DNA of 64,000 bases from Mytilus edulis (GCF_963676685.1 NC_092344.1:89620749-89684748); one strand, 5' to 3'. Counted from the stretch's first letter, positions 52,301-58,835 are shown. Notes: generated by a model from the sequence alone, not told the origin. Program-made: numbers and translations.

Positions 52301-55300
52301 TAAGAAAGTTTGGCAGCAGATATATAACTTATATATAGAAAATGACTTGTACATGTATATATATTTATATATATACATGTATGGTGAAACTGTTTCAGAA
52401 AATTTAATCGAAATGCTTAATAACGGTAATTTAAAATTTGATTGTGATCTAAATATCTGAATTGTGATCTTAATATCTGAACTTTGTACAAACAATAAAC
52501 ATAAAATGTAAAGTTAAAACTGGCAAAGCATATCTTGAATCTTGATAAAACTGATATCATAAAAAGGGAGGTAATTCAACATTTGAACTTACTGCTATTA
52601 TACTCAGCAAATATTTCAAATAAACACAATATAAAAAAAATATTCCAATCTGTATCTTTAAGAAACAAGTACAATGTAGTTGTTTCCAATCAATCAATCA
52701 TTTTATTTCGTTTTAGCTTTGAGATGAATCTATTTACAATTTTACTAAAAATTACATGACCAAAACAAAAATAAAATATAAAAAACCTAACCTAAAAATA
52801 TAAAAAGAAGTCATTTATTAACATAATATATTCTATCAAACATTAATTATTAGGACAACAAATGATTATATGTGATCATTATTCTATAAAAGCTTTAGAT
52901 ACATACAATCATACTCTCATCATCAAGGTTGAATATAAAATCCAGGTTACTTTCTGTGATTATTTTAGCTACAGGTCTCATGCCTTCATCAACAAACATA
53001 TCCCTGAAAATATACATATCAATAAAATCTTATTACCTTAAAGTTTATTATTTCCCACCTTAGTTTCATTATTATACAAAAACATCATATTTTTTTTTAA
53101 GGACTAATGGTTTCATGTATTAATTTACAATTCAAGTATACAAACTTTTTCTATAATTGAAAGTCTTAATTACTTTTATCCTTTTATACAATTACAGTCT
53201 GACACCTCCAAAACAACAAACTTGTATATTAATTTATTTTACCAGTAAATCAAATTGAAAAGATGACTCATCTGCATTCCACTTATCGTAACATGTATAC
53301 ATGTAAAAGTAAATAAACTTTTTCTACAAATAAAGTTTTATATCTATTTGACAATCCTAACCTAATACCTTGAAAACTTGTACATGTATGGAAAGACAGT
53401 ACAGCTGTTATGCATTGCAACACACAATACATAAATTTTTGTCAAGATCAGTTAGGATTAATAACAGGAGACTTTAATATGCAAAGATAACTTGATTGAC
53501 AGGCAAAATCAAAATCTGTTGTAAATTGTCCATTATTGTACATATGTATATACATACCAATTAAGTTCTTCCAGACCACCTTCAGTCAGAAACTTGAGTT
53601 TGTCCAGTAAAAACTGTAAGGGATCTTCAGGACACATAATTGCAAGTCCAGTGAGTAGTGCCTATAAAAAGAGTTGATAAATGGTAAAAAAAGAATCATG
53701 ATTTAATATCAACATTGAACAAGAAAGCACTTCAACAACAAATTTAAAAAAAGCCTTCTAGAGGTACAATATATTTGTAATTTTGTTTTTATATAATATA
53801 ATATGTCATGCTATAAATTCATTTAATAGACAACTTTCGAGTTTGATGCATTCCCTCAGAAACTTTGGTTTTAGTGAACAGCATTTCTTGCGTTTAGGGG
53901 TGTCGTCACTTCCATCTAATGTTGAGCGAGTGGTTGGAAAATTATATAGACAATAACTGTTTAGTGTCTTTAAATATCAGCAGTTTTTGTAGGAGGCTAG
54001 GAAACAAGGTGTATGCATGCTTTTAGCGAGCTATTACACCTGTTTCGAGCCGAGTACAAATACAGCTGATATCTAAAGACACTCAACAGCTATTGTAGTT
54101 TATCCTGCAATTAATTCTGTATATAATTTGTGTTTTGAAAGACACAAAAACACATGTTTTGCATTTATTTTCTATTTGAAATCCCTTTCAGCCCGTGTAG
54201 TAATAAGATACAGTAGTCACACATTCAGCTGAAGACGGTTTCGCAAAAAAAGAATCTTGAATGGTCAACAGTAATACATCGCTCAAGGTGAATAATTATA
54301 ACATAACAACTTATTTCAACAGTAAAAACAAATAACAAAACATTGTCCAATTTGAAACAGGAGTGTATGAGTTGTCCTATGCTTCAGATTCGACATTAGC
54401 TAAACATGCATACTGAAATTGACATGGTTATTTTTGTTACACAATCATACACATTCAAGTTTTGAAATCGATAGTTGTCATCTTAGAAAAGACATCATGT
54501 GTGTATGTTATCAGAAAACTGGTGCCATTTTTATTGCTCTAAAGAAATGTGTGAAAACAAACAGAATGTATAAAAGTAATCGTTAATTCGCAATTGATAC
54601 GTCATTGGAATGCGACTGCAATACACATTCTGAGGTCATGCAGGTTCATACAATACTCAGTCGGCAGTGGGTGGAGCTTTAAAGTGATATTTGTATACAT
54701 GTAGTATACAGATACAGCATAGCGATATCTGTAGGGCTGTATCTGTATAGTAGAACACCCAATTGCAGGATAAAAAGCTATATTGCACGAATTATTCGGC
54801 AAATTGAATTCTCAGAATTGTCTTTCAGCACTGCTGCCATTAGGGAATTGCGATTAAGTACCTGAAGAACAAACATTATTTTTAGTTTATCCTGCATGCA
54901 CACTGATGATCACTAAGACGCTTGATGAATGTTTATGAAGTAGGGATACAGGCGATCCCCTCTTTCTGGTAAATGATGTCATAAAGGCACACATAATTGA
55001 CGAGGTTTTTTCCGGTGACGCTGGTCTATTGTCTTTAAAAGTTATCAATGAACTGAAACAATCTAAGATAATTCTGCCATCAACACCAAAAGGGTGTGCA
55101 GCAAATAGAATTCATATATGATTGGCTGTTAAAAACGAAGAAAGGATGGAGTGTGATGCATAATTGGAGATACAAAAGGAGTCAACAGTTTACATTTACT
55201 GATTTAGCTGGTCTAGTCAGTGGAGAATACTGGAGATCTTCTTTGGCTCATTGAGAGCACGTACTGCCTGCAGATCCAAATATTGCAGTTTCTAATCTCG

Positions 55301-55897
55301 CTGGTACATCCATGTATATTTATGGTAGTGAAATTAAGTATCTCAGGCTTTCTTTTTTCTATGTTTCTCATATGCACAGTAAACCTATTTAATAATGGGT
55401 CCTGCTATGCTGTTTGACATCCCAAACATCATAAAATCAGTAGAAACACCAACAAATAAATAAAACTACAAAATAGGTCTCAAATTGTAGAAGCACATAT
55501 AGGAAGTACAGCACCATTTCAAGAACTTGCAAGCCCTGTATCTCTATTCTGCATCTAAAAAACTATATAAATTACTGTACGAAATTTTCTATAAGTATAA
55601 ATAACATCAGTCGTCTCAGTCGTCACTGTACATTTTGTACCATGTGAGGAACAATGCTATAAGTACAAGTTGTGTCAGATTTGACATTATGGTCAGGACC
55701 AGGACATTTTGCTTATATTAAAGATACTTGTCACCTGTCATTTTTTTAAACAATACAAATAAAAGACAAAATGATCTTATGAAGTTATAGCCAAATTTAT
55801 TGCATCTTTAAATGCATACCTCATAAACATCTGGTAACTTATTTGACCGCAGATAAGTCTTTAATTCAGGGTTAGAGGATTTCATAGATGCAGCCAT
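25303..55897 (-). CDS. FBXL13: F-box/leucine-rich repeat protein 13, dynein regulatory complex subunit 6 (whole gene span)
   Basis: About 27 exons join in phase to give roughly 855 codons. The N-terminal 60 residues form a helical module (KTYLRSNKLPDVYEALLTGL) like docking motifs of axonemal proteins. Residues about 106-280 are helical and Trp-rich (AWLQYY, EWLRYRKG). An F-box lies at about 302-350 (SISWLDRSVAVRIF..LSRCSRVCRSW). About fifteen Leu-rich repeats of the Cys-containing FBXL type follow (HLQFLSLAYCKSFTDRGLMYL, LTYVSLCFCDHISENGIEIL) to a conserved tail EPVPNWFRNHSLKD. Order and wording match animal FBXL13. The family is subunit DRC6 of the nexin-dynein regulatory complex of motile cilia and can act as an SCF substrate receptor. 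Only exon 4 is uncertain. It is longer than the roughly 735-790 residues of mammalian forms. Introns are full of mobile elements. Confidence 0.96.
25718..25798 (-). CDS. FBXL13: FBXL13 exon 26
   Basis: It encodes DKSLKYLRKGCKKLKSLTML then YCKEIS. The acceptor is TTATTTTTCAG and the donor CAA|GTAAGT, phase 2. Confidence 0.95.
26127..26956. mobile_element. Foldback element with about 200-bp inverted arms
   Basis: The left arm (about 26127-26326) and right arm (about 26758-26956) are reverse complements with a few differences. Shared phrases on one strand include AACCCTATGATAGTTTTCCA, TTACCTGTTGAT-type sequence, AACAAATACAACAGGTATTG and GAAATATATCACTCATTGAT. A loop of about 430 bases separates them. 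No coding capacity is seen. It lies in the intron between FBXL13 exons 25 and 26, with another element abutting the right arm. Confidence 0.82.
26949..27166. mobile_element. 218-bp inverted-repeat element, ACTGTGGATTC ends
   Basis: The left end AAATACTGTGGATTC and right end GAATCCACAGTATTT are exact inverted repeats. Subterminal TTTCATTGGTT and CCACGAAAATTGGTACCC are also present. It directly adjoins and slightly overlaps the foldback right arm. A related element with TACTGTATATTCA ends is at 41982-42192. Confidence 0.78.
27362..27444 (-). CDS. FBXL13: FBXL13 exon 25
   Basis: It encodes ITNMSIQYLSGVCKYLNTLD then ISGCLHI. The acceptor is CTTTTTTGTAG and the donor CTC|GTAAGT, phase 2. The following intron contains the foldback element at 26127-26956. 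Confidence 0.95.
27824..27904 (-). CDS. FBXL13: FBXL13 exon 24
   Basis: It encodes QITDGAIKNLAFCCQNLNAL then NLCGCKN. The acceptor is TTTTTATTTCAG and the donor AAT|GTAAGT, phase 0. Confidence 0.95.
28221..28358 (-). CDS. FBXL13: FBXL13 exon 23
   Basis: It encodes SLSLLGNNYRLRDVTLSECI, DITDLGLEKFTQQCKEIERL and DLSHCW. The acceptor is ATTTTTTTCAG and the donor TGG|GTAAGT, phase 0. Confidence 0.95.
28743..28869 (-). CDS. FBXL13: FBXL13 exon 22
   Basis: It encodes LKHLTYVSLCFCDHISENGI then EILGQMHSLTSLDISGCKVT. The acceptor is ATCATTACAG and the donor AAA|GTAAGT, phase 0. Confidence 0.95.
29135..29254 (-). CDS. FBXL13: FBXL13 exon 21
   Basis: It encodes ISDGGVRPLTDGDSADKIRE then LNLTNCIRVSELSVINMLK. 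The acceptor is AATGTTACAG and the donor AAA|GTAAGT, phase 2. Confidence 0.94.
29335..29490. repeat. Family C interspersed repeat, copy 2
   Basis: It starts AGAGGGACGAAAGTACCAAA and shares CAGTCAAACTCATAAATC, CTGACAACGCCATGGCTAAA and GAATAAACAACATGAACCCC with 19930-20100. It is intronic in FBXL13. Confidence 0.82.
29972..30131 (-). CDS. FBXL13: FBXL13 exon 20
   Basis: It encodes NQRISDVAMKSIGQCQGLTH, LYITDCQRLTDASLKQLTSC and KELRVANFADCV. The acceptor is TTTATTTGTAG and the donor AAG|GTAGGA, phase 2. Confidence 0.95.
30367..31684. mobile_element. 1.3-kb TTAA-flanked element with CCCACTAGGCCACGATCG ends
   Basis: The left end CCCCAGTCCCACTAGACC and the right end (reverse strand CCCTAGTCCCACTAGGCC) are followed by CACGATCGCAC on both sides. 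The pair is bracketed by TTAA, the target of piggyBac-type transposons. The interior consists largely of degenerate 10-13-base motifs such as CTACGCTC, CCACGATC, CTACGTTCTC on one side and reverse forms (GTGGTATAGTCGTAG) on the other. A family A copy is nested inside (30945-31145). There is no transposase. It lies in the intron between FBXL13 exons 19 and 20. Confidence 0.82.
30945..31145 (-). repeat. Family A copy nested in the TTAA element
   Basis: GAAGATGTGGTATGAGTTCC, CAATGAGACAACTCTCCATC, CACAGAGCCTTGGCTCACAT and AAACGGGAAAACCAACGG match 23468-23690. It inserted after the host element, which continues on both sides. Confidence 0.85.
31819..31939 (-). CDS. FBXL13: FBXL13 exon 19
   Basis: It encodes ALANKCTKIHTVSVLGSPLL then TDESFKKLAQHKRLKKLKTE. 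The acceptor is TTTTGTTTGTAG and the donor GAAG|GTATGT, phase 1. The following intron carries the 1.3-kb TTAA-flanked element. Confidence 0.95.
32500..32598 (-). CDS. FBXL13: FBXL13 exon 18
   Basis: It encodes ITPDGFKGLANGCINLQTLI then INDFPTLTDECVI. The acceptor is TTTTCATTTTAG and the donor ATT|GTAAGT, phase 0. Confidence 0.95.
33107..33236 (-). CDS. FBXL13: FBXL13 exon 17
   Basis: It encodes FSQHLQFLSLAYCKSFTDRG, LMYLASAKCSKKLEYLDISG and CLQ, closely matching FBXL13 repeats. The acceptor is TTCATTTAAG and the donor CAG|GTATAT, phase 0. Confidence 0.95.
33330..33825. repeat. Intronic repeat with GGACGGACAG motif
   Basis: GTTTCATGAAAACTGCTG, GGGAGCTTTTGTCAATAGATA, ACACAACGGACGGACAGCTG and CTGCAAAAAGGGTG give it the style of family B, but it is a separate family. 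Its left border is uncertain. Confidence 0.5.
33859..33959 (-). CDS. FBXL13: FBXL13 exon 16
   Basis: It encodes DDSMKIALQGCKILLYLNVS then LTNITDATLRNIS. A long T-run precedes the TAAG acceptor; the donor is CAAA|GTAAGT, phase 2. Confidence 0.94.
34507..34669 (-). CDS. FBXL13: FBXL13 exon 15 (first Leu-rich repeats)
   Basis: It encodes VTDKVATKHLMKWRPYLIHV, NLRGCTKLGEPTFRGISECR and NLQDLNLSQCTGVN. The acceptor is TTTTGATTTCAG and the donor AAT|GTAAGT, phase 0. Confidence 0.95.
35521..35643. repeat. Palindromic element, about 50-bp arms
   Basis: ATATGGATTTTTCAATATC and CCGTATCAACCCTCAACC, then AATATAATCC, are matched by GGATTATATTGG, GGGTTGATACGG and GATATTGAAAAAGCCATAT in reverse. The loop is about 20 bases around CAGAGCTCTTGG. 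It lies in the intron between FBXL13 exons 14 and 15. Confidence 0.75.
35861..35886 (-). CDS. FBXL13: FBXL13 exon 14
   Basis: A 26-base exon encodes IDFSQVKN between TTGTTTTACAG and CAA|GTGAGT, phase 2. It matches the IDFS-x-VKN junction of FBXL13 proteins. Confidence 0.9.
36409..36507 (-). CDS. FBXL13: FBXL13 exon 13 (F-box)
   Basis: It encodes IFKNVDIADLSRCSRVCRSW then KVIITNSSAIWNR, the F-box core that binds SKP1 in this family. The donor is AGA|GTAAGT, phase 0. Confidence 0.95.
36798..36899 (-). CDS. FBXL13: FBXL13 exon 12 (start of F-box)
   Basis: It encodes an acidic linker RLERGENLNDEDGFGSTGDA then RDSISWLDRSVAVR, the first F-box helix. The acceptor is AATTTTTTTAG and the donor AGG|GTAAGT, phase 0. 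The intron before it is 4.8 kb, among the longest of the gene. Confidence 0.93.
37400..39480. other. Long FBXL13 intron, left part, no feature seen
   Basis: This is part of the 4.8-kb intron between FBXL13 exons 11 and 12. It is AT-rich, and no exon, RNA gene or bounded element could be supported. Confidence 0.35.
39488..39925. repeat. Family B copy 3 flanked by a direct repeat of about 65 bp
   Basis: The family B copy (39563-39857) has GTGTCCCTAGTACACGGATG, CATATGTACTAAGTTTCAAG and CATAATGCCCATAAATG. Both sides carry AAAAATATAAACTGTAGTAA and ACTAACTTTTGAACTGTTT and AGAGAATGAAAGAAAAAA (39488-39557 and 39858-39920). The other two family B copies lack such flanks. Confidence 0.82.
40641..40946. 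mobile_element. 306-bp inverted-repeat element with TTAACCCTTTCC ends
   Basis: The left end TTAACCCTTTCCTCCATAG and right end reversed TTAACCCTTTCCTTCATTG form an inverted pair starting with TTAA. Inside the left end GTGACGCCTTTTGACGCC and ATGACGCCTTTTGATGCC are a direct repeat. There is no coding capacity. It is intronic in FBXL13. Confidence 0.72.
41672..41781 (-). CDS. FBXL13: FBXL13 exon 11
   Basis: It encodes FFQVIQKVWHLAIARVIFNE then WKITTEQAKNQREYFE. The acceptor is AACTATTACAG and the donor GAG|GTAAAT, phase 0. Confidence 0.9.
41982..42192. mobile_element. 211-bp inverted-repeat element with TACTGTATATTCA ends
   Basis: TACTGTATATTCA and TGAATATACAGTA are exact inverted ends. The interior shows a less perfect inverted relation (CAAAAATG against ACACAAAAATTTG). 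It is probably related to the TACTGTGGATTC element at 26949-27166. It is intronic in FBXL13. Confidence 0.7.
42765..42820. repeat. 23-bp hairpin
   Basis: TTATTCAG then AATCTCAATAACTA pairs with TAGTTATTGAGATT then CTGAATAA with one mismatch and a 10-base loop. It lies 29 bases 3' (on the minus strand) of no exon but close upstream of FBXL13 exon 10's end. No function is assigned. Confidence 0.6.
42849..42882 (-). CDS. FBXL13: FBXL13 exon 10
   Basis: A 34-base exon encodes EWLRYRKGCQA between TTTATATACAG and CTA|GTAAGT, phase 1. It continues the Trp-spaced helices of exon 9. Confidence 0.87.
43500..43805 (+). repeat. Family A repeat, forward, near full length
   Basis: CAGTCAGGAGTCTGTAATTC, GGGCCGTTTTATAGCTGACT, TGTATGGTGACCTATAGTTG and TCTCATTGGCAATCATACC occur in family A order. 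It is intronic in FBXL13. Confidence 0.8.
43871..43991 (-). CDS. FBXL13: FBXL13 exon 9
   Basis: It encodes AWLQYYLNKKLKKTNVSGKM and HSQRLMKEHFVVWK, a basic helical segment. The acceptor is TCTTTTTCAG and the donor AAG|GTAAAG, phase 0. Confidence 0.9.
44443..44640 (-). other. CpG-rich open frame with strong splice donor inside an FBXL13 intron
   Basis: Sixty-six codons starting MMEAIESEYCQEQGDLLSLL and containing SKSPGS-like AKSPGSVSPELATMEQKQES end at GATT|GTAAGTATA in phase 0. The base composition (many CG and GC) contrasts with the AT-rich surroundings. The 3' end of the frame overlaps a 20-base inverted repeat CACAAAAAACTTATGACTAA near 44402-44470. It could be an alternative first exon of FBXL13 joining exon 10 or 12 (both enter in phase 0), a nested gene's first exon, or transposon-derived sequence. 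It is not recognised. Confidence 0.4.
44746..44813 (-). CDS. FBXL13: FBXL13 exon 8
   Basis: It encodes PTPEMYHMAYQHYNTFLKNM then CYR. The acceptor is GTTTTTTAG and the donor CAG|GTAAGG, phase 2. Confidence 0.88.
44820..48360. other. FBXL13 intron 7, no confirmed exon
   Basis: This is AT-rich sequence between exons 7 and 8. One possible extra exon (minus, about 46125-46292) is described under findings, but no splice partner could be shown. No other feature was recognised. Confidence 0.35.
48415..48471 (-). CDS. FBXL13: FBXL13 exon 7
   Basis: A 19-codon exon encoding QYDDPAYKAVLAWVKSVGL lies between TTATTTTACAG and CTG|GTAATA, phase 0. Confidence 0.85.
49106..49150 (-). CDS. FBXL13: FBXL13 exon 6
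   Basis: A 15-codon exon encoding QIVEWPIFPKPTDGQ lies between GTTTAATTTCAG and CAG|GTAGTG, phase 0. Confidence 0.82.
49309..49460. mobile_element. GGCGGATC-type short inverted-repeat element, copy 2
   Basis: The element (49314-49455) begins AGAGGCGGATTTAGGGGG and ends TCTAGATCCGCCACTG. It is flanked by the direct repeat AATTG. It is almost identical to 553-708 inside. It lies in the intron between FBXL13 exons 5 and 6. Confidence 0.82.
49805..50010 (+). mobile_element. tRNA-derived SINE, diverged
   Basis: The head has an A-box-like AGTGGCTGAGT and a B-box-like GGGTTTAAATCC about 70 bases apart. A body follows with GGTCAGTGATTCTCTCTGGT and CCAACAACAACTGTCTGCCA, which resembles the conserved central domain of animal SINEs. 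It is too diverged to be an active tRNA gene. Confidence 0.5.
50530..50619 (-). CDS. FBXL13: FBXL13 exon 5
   Basis: It encodes DFIDIPINIQKGVGYFGGRF then DGLMKNKIIW (30 codons, phase 0 on both sides). The acceptor is TACTTTTAG and the donor TGG|GTAGAA. Confidence 0.82.
51445..51480 (-). CDS. FBXL13: FBXL13 exon 4 (uncertain borders)
   Basis: The 12 codons MLDELQQFCDTD fit in phase 0 only if the acceptor is the AAG at 51481-51483. A stronger-looking TTTTTTCTAG upstream would shift the frame into a stop. The donor is either GAT|GTGTCA or six bases later. Exons 3 and 5 also join in phase without it, so it could be alternative or spurious. Confidence 0.45.
51830..52080. repeat. TTCCCTAGCATTACT short tandem duplication
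   Basis: TATTCCCTAGC or TTCCCTAGCATTACT followed by GGTCAGTATTTTT occurs at about 51842, 51978 and 52028. It is a small local duplication of an AT-rich unit. Confidence 0.45.
52907..53003 (-). CDS. FBXL13: FBXL13 exon 3
   Basis: It encodes DMFVDEGMRPVAKIITESNL then DFIFNLDDESMI. The acceptor is TATATTTTCAG and the donor ATT|GTATGT, phase 0. Confidence 0.9.
53558..53661 (-). CDS. FBXL13: FBXL13 exon 2
   Basis: It encodes ALLTGLAIMCPEDPLQFLLD then KLKFLTEGGLEELN, completing the N-terminal docking-type helix pair. The acceptor is TTTTTATAG and the donor TTG|GTATGT, phase 2. Confidence 0.93.
53945..54115. repeat. Foldback repeat with about 45-bp diverged arms
   Basis: AGACAATAACTGTTTAGTGT and CTTTAAATATCAGCAG on the left pair with CTGATATCTAAAGACACTCA and ACAGCTATTGTA on the right. 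The loop of about 65 bases contains GCATGCTTTTAGCGAGC. It lies in FBXL13 intron 1. Confidence 0.6.
55820..55897 (-). CDS. FBXL13: FBXL13 exon 1
   Basis: It encodes MAASMKSSNPELKTYLRSNK then LPDVYE (26 codons). The donor is GAG|GTATGC, phase 0. The first ATG of the frame was chosen; a second Met is at residue 5. Confidence 0.92.
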
Positions 55898-55966
55898 TTT
55901 CGGAACTTTATATAACAAGCAGCGTGAACTGAAAATAAATCAAATTATCGTATTTTTGGAATCCAT

Positions 55967-55983
55967 GTTGTTTGTGTAGCAAC
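55967..55983 (-). promoter_or_regulatory. Possible RFX X-box upstream of FBXL13
   Basis: GTTGTTTGTGTAGCAAC, about 70-86 bases upstream of the FBXL13 ATG, contains a good GTTGCTA half-site on the minus strand facing a second imperfect half-site. X-boxes bound by RFX factors mark cilia-gene promoters. The half-site spacing is wider than the usual 1-3 bases, so this is only a candidate. Confidence 0.3.
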
Positions 55984-56420
55984 GAAATATCCCGGATAAT
56001 GATTATAATATTCAAGTCAATAGCGTAGCGCACCTTGCAATTTCCGGAAGGAATTGTGGAATAATCTTCTATGTATATGTATTTCCTTCTTATTATGGAA
56101 CATATTATAGACAATATCCTTTTAGGAGGGGGAACTTATTCAAACTTGGACACACTAAAAGTTTTCCATAAATAACTAAAATTATTATTTTTCAAAATCA
56201 GAGTTTCAGGAATTTCAAAATTGAATCAGTGAGATTAAAACAAAAATGTTTTCACTTAACCTGTGATCATCCCACATTATTGGTGGGGATCGTGCTGCAC
56301 AATCTTTAGTTTTCTGTGTTGTGTCTTGTATACTATTATTTGTCAGGTTTTTTTTGTTTTTTTTTGTTTTTTTTGTGTTTTTTTTTTTTTGCCGCATGGG
56401 CATTGGCGTTGTCAATATCA
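55984..56420. other. Region upstream of FBXL13, no further gene
   Basis: It holds the likely FBXL13 promoter (AGCGTAGCGCACCTTGC is CpG-containing) and then T-rich and G-rich low-complexity sequence leading into a family A repeat. No coding frame is credible. Confidence 0.4.
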
Positions 56421-56424
56421 TAAA

Positions 56425-56742
56425 AAAAAGAAGATGTGGTATGATTGCCAATGAGACAACTCCACACAAGAGACCAAATGACACTGACATAGAAATTAAC
56501 AACTATAGGTTACCGTACGGCCTTCAACAATGAGCAAATTCCATACTGCAAACAATTTAAACGAGGAAACTAACGGCCTAATTTATGTAAAAAAAATAAA
56601 CGAAAAACAAAAATGTAACACATCAACAAACAACCACTGAATTAAAGGCTTCTGACTTGGGACAGACACTTGCATTATGAATGTGGCGGGGTTGAAGATG
56701 TTAGCGGGATCACAACCCTCTCCTAACCAAACCCGACAGTGG
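56425..56742 (-). repeat. Family A repeat, reverse, interrupted by a transposon
   Basis: GAAGATGTGGTATGATTGCC, CAATGAGACAACTCCACACA, GTTACCGTACGGCCTTCAAC, CTTGGGACAGACAC and CCCGACAGTGG are in reverse family A order. The repeat is cut at its end by the element starting at 56754 and appears to resume at 58510. Confidence 0.83.
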
Positions 56743-58509
56743 TCACGTAAGAGGGGGGGGGCAAGGGGGGTCCCAAAAACAGCAAAACAGCAAATTGATT
56801 TGGCTCATAACAGATAACAAGGAATTAAAATGGACAAAAACAGATAACAGTAAATGAAATATTAAAATAATTCGGTCTTTGACAAATCAGTATTTCTTAT
56901 TACGGATATAATCCTTTGTAATGCATTCCATTTTTTATGACTATGTTTTAGTATTAATTTATGTATCTAGAATATGTTTAAATTACTACTCAATATATTA
57001 TAATATTTTGTATACTCTCGTTTACGGAACGTATTATGGTATACTGTTGTCCGTCTGTTGTCAACATGTCGGACATTAACTCAAAAACTCTATAACCATT
57101 TGCATTAAACTTTGGGAAATTGTTTATATCTATTGACGCTCCCTTTTTTTTTTTCTTTTTTTTTCTATAAATTTTAGATTTTAAGTTTCTGGGTAATGGG
57201 TTTTTATTCAATAAAATTGGTGTTTTTTTTTCAGTTTTCTGATAATATCTCAAAAATGCTTTCACAAAGCAAGGAATTTTGGTGAATTTATCGTTTATAT
57301 CTATTAACATGAGGTCACTTTCAATTTTTATAAATTTTAGATTTTACGTTTCCGAGTTAACGGGTTTTATTAATTAAAAAGGGGTGATTTTCCAGTTTTC
57401 AGACATTAACACAAAAACGTTTTCAGCAGTTCTCATGAAACATTGGTGTATTGTTTATATATATATATTGACTGAGGCTCCCTTTGTTGCTAATCAAAAA
57501 AGTGACCTAAAAGAGTTTGAATATTCTGACTTTTTCTAAATGACCATTTAATGAGGTGTGTGAATTTTCCTTAATAAAACTATGAGGCAAAGTGGTATAT
57601 AGGGTAGAAAAATCAAAAGCACCAATTATAAGCATGCAATTTATCAAGTACTTTGAACGAATTTTGACACTCTAAAAGCAATTTATTCCACTATTTTCAA
57701 AGGCCTTATTTGAACAATTTTTTATCAGCTGAGGTTTTTGATTGTACCAAATGTACTAGTAAGTAGAATACATAGTTTAATAGGGAAACAATAACTTGAA
57801 ACGAAATAACTCTTTGTTTGTAATGAGTTATGTGCAGCTTCGGACCCAAGTACATGGTTGGAACTTTCATTGTACAATGCATTTGGTTCTGCTTTGAAAA
57901 GAATTACAGAGCTGTGTCTATGTACCATATTATATAAAAGGTTAAGTGGTTGTTAGGACCTAGTCCTTAATTGAGATCCTTGTCAGATATTCCTAGCCAT
58001 ATGTTTTCCTTTTTGTCATATTAAGAATTGTTTTAATTTAATATGTTCGTACGGAAAACAAGGAACATTATTCTCATACAAAAAATTAAGATAATTCTAA
58101 ATACACATTCATAAAAAAAAAATGGAATTTATTACAAAGGATAATCATAAGATATACTTGAATTGTCCTGGACCTCACTTCTGAGATGGGTATATGTTAA
58201 TGGAATCCTTCTCTGAATACAGGACAAACATATTAGTAGTGTTAGACCCCAATGGCCAATGATCTTCAATTTATACCGAATATTGACTGTCAAAAAAAAT
58301 GCTAACATTCCAATTTTCAATAACAGTTAACAGCAAATACATTATCACAATAACAGATAACAAAAAAACTAAAAGCCCAATAACAGCTAACAAAGAATAA
58401 GACAATAACAGCTAACAGCAAATACATTTTCAAAATAACAGATAACAAAGAATTAAATTGCCCCATAACAGCATAACAGTTAAACCCCTTGCCCCCCCTC
58501 ACGTAAGAG
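56743..58509. mobile_element. 1.75-kb element with 11-bp target duplication and ACAGATAACA motifs
   Basis: The element (56754-58498) begins GGGGGGGGCAAGGGG and ends CCCCTTGCCCCCC, with TCACGTAAGAG repeated directly on both outer sides. Subterminal regions hold many direct copies of AACAGATAACA or AACAGCTAACA (two near the left end, at least seven in 58320-58480). The middle contains repeat sequence with ATTTTAGATTTTAAGTTTC phrases. No transposase frame is visible. The duplication length would fit a Mutator-like or similar superfamily, which is an inference. Confidence 0.78.
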
Positions 58510-58715
58510 TACAAGAAGTTTTATTATAAATATTTTTCCATCGATCTTTGAATCCAACGTTGGCTTAGATTTTTTTTTATCATATTGAACATATATATAT
58601 ATATATACATACATATCTGTATACTTTTCCCGGAATTTTAATTGTTCACATATTATTTGATTTTATTAGTAAATGCATTAATAAGATAAATGCAAAGATG
58701 GCATAATACTTGTGA
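58510..58715. other. Intergenic AT-rich sequence
   Basis: This follows the transposon and shows a short TATATA run. No gene was recognised. Confidence 0.35.
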
Positions 58716-58719
58716 TAGA

Positions 58720-58835
58720 GACTTAGTCAGCCGTGAGCGGTTGAGCTAAGAAAGTACTTCTTTAGCTTAGTCGTTATGCCGCGCTGCTTTGTAACACAGA
58801 GGTCCCGGGTTCGAGTCCCGAGCGCGATGGGAACT
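58720..58835 (+). mobile_element. tRNA-derived SINE head
   Basis: TTTAGCTTAGTCGTTATG resembles an A box and GGTTCGAGTCC (58808-58818) is a near-perfect RNA polymerase III B box. The T-arm CCCGGGTTCGAGTCCCGAG folds with one mismatch. A clean anticodon arm and acceptor stem are not evident, so this is read as a SINE or tRNA pseudogene, not a working tRNA. Confidence 0.6.

Noticed and set aside
57000-57310. 106-codon minus-strand frame with Lys runs
   Set aside because: It lies within the 1.75-kb transposon across a homopolymer run, with no domain and no splice context.
58720-58835. Functional tRNA gene
   Set aside because: The B box is good but no complete cloverleaf with a clear anticodon arm could be drawn.
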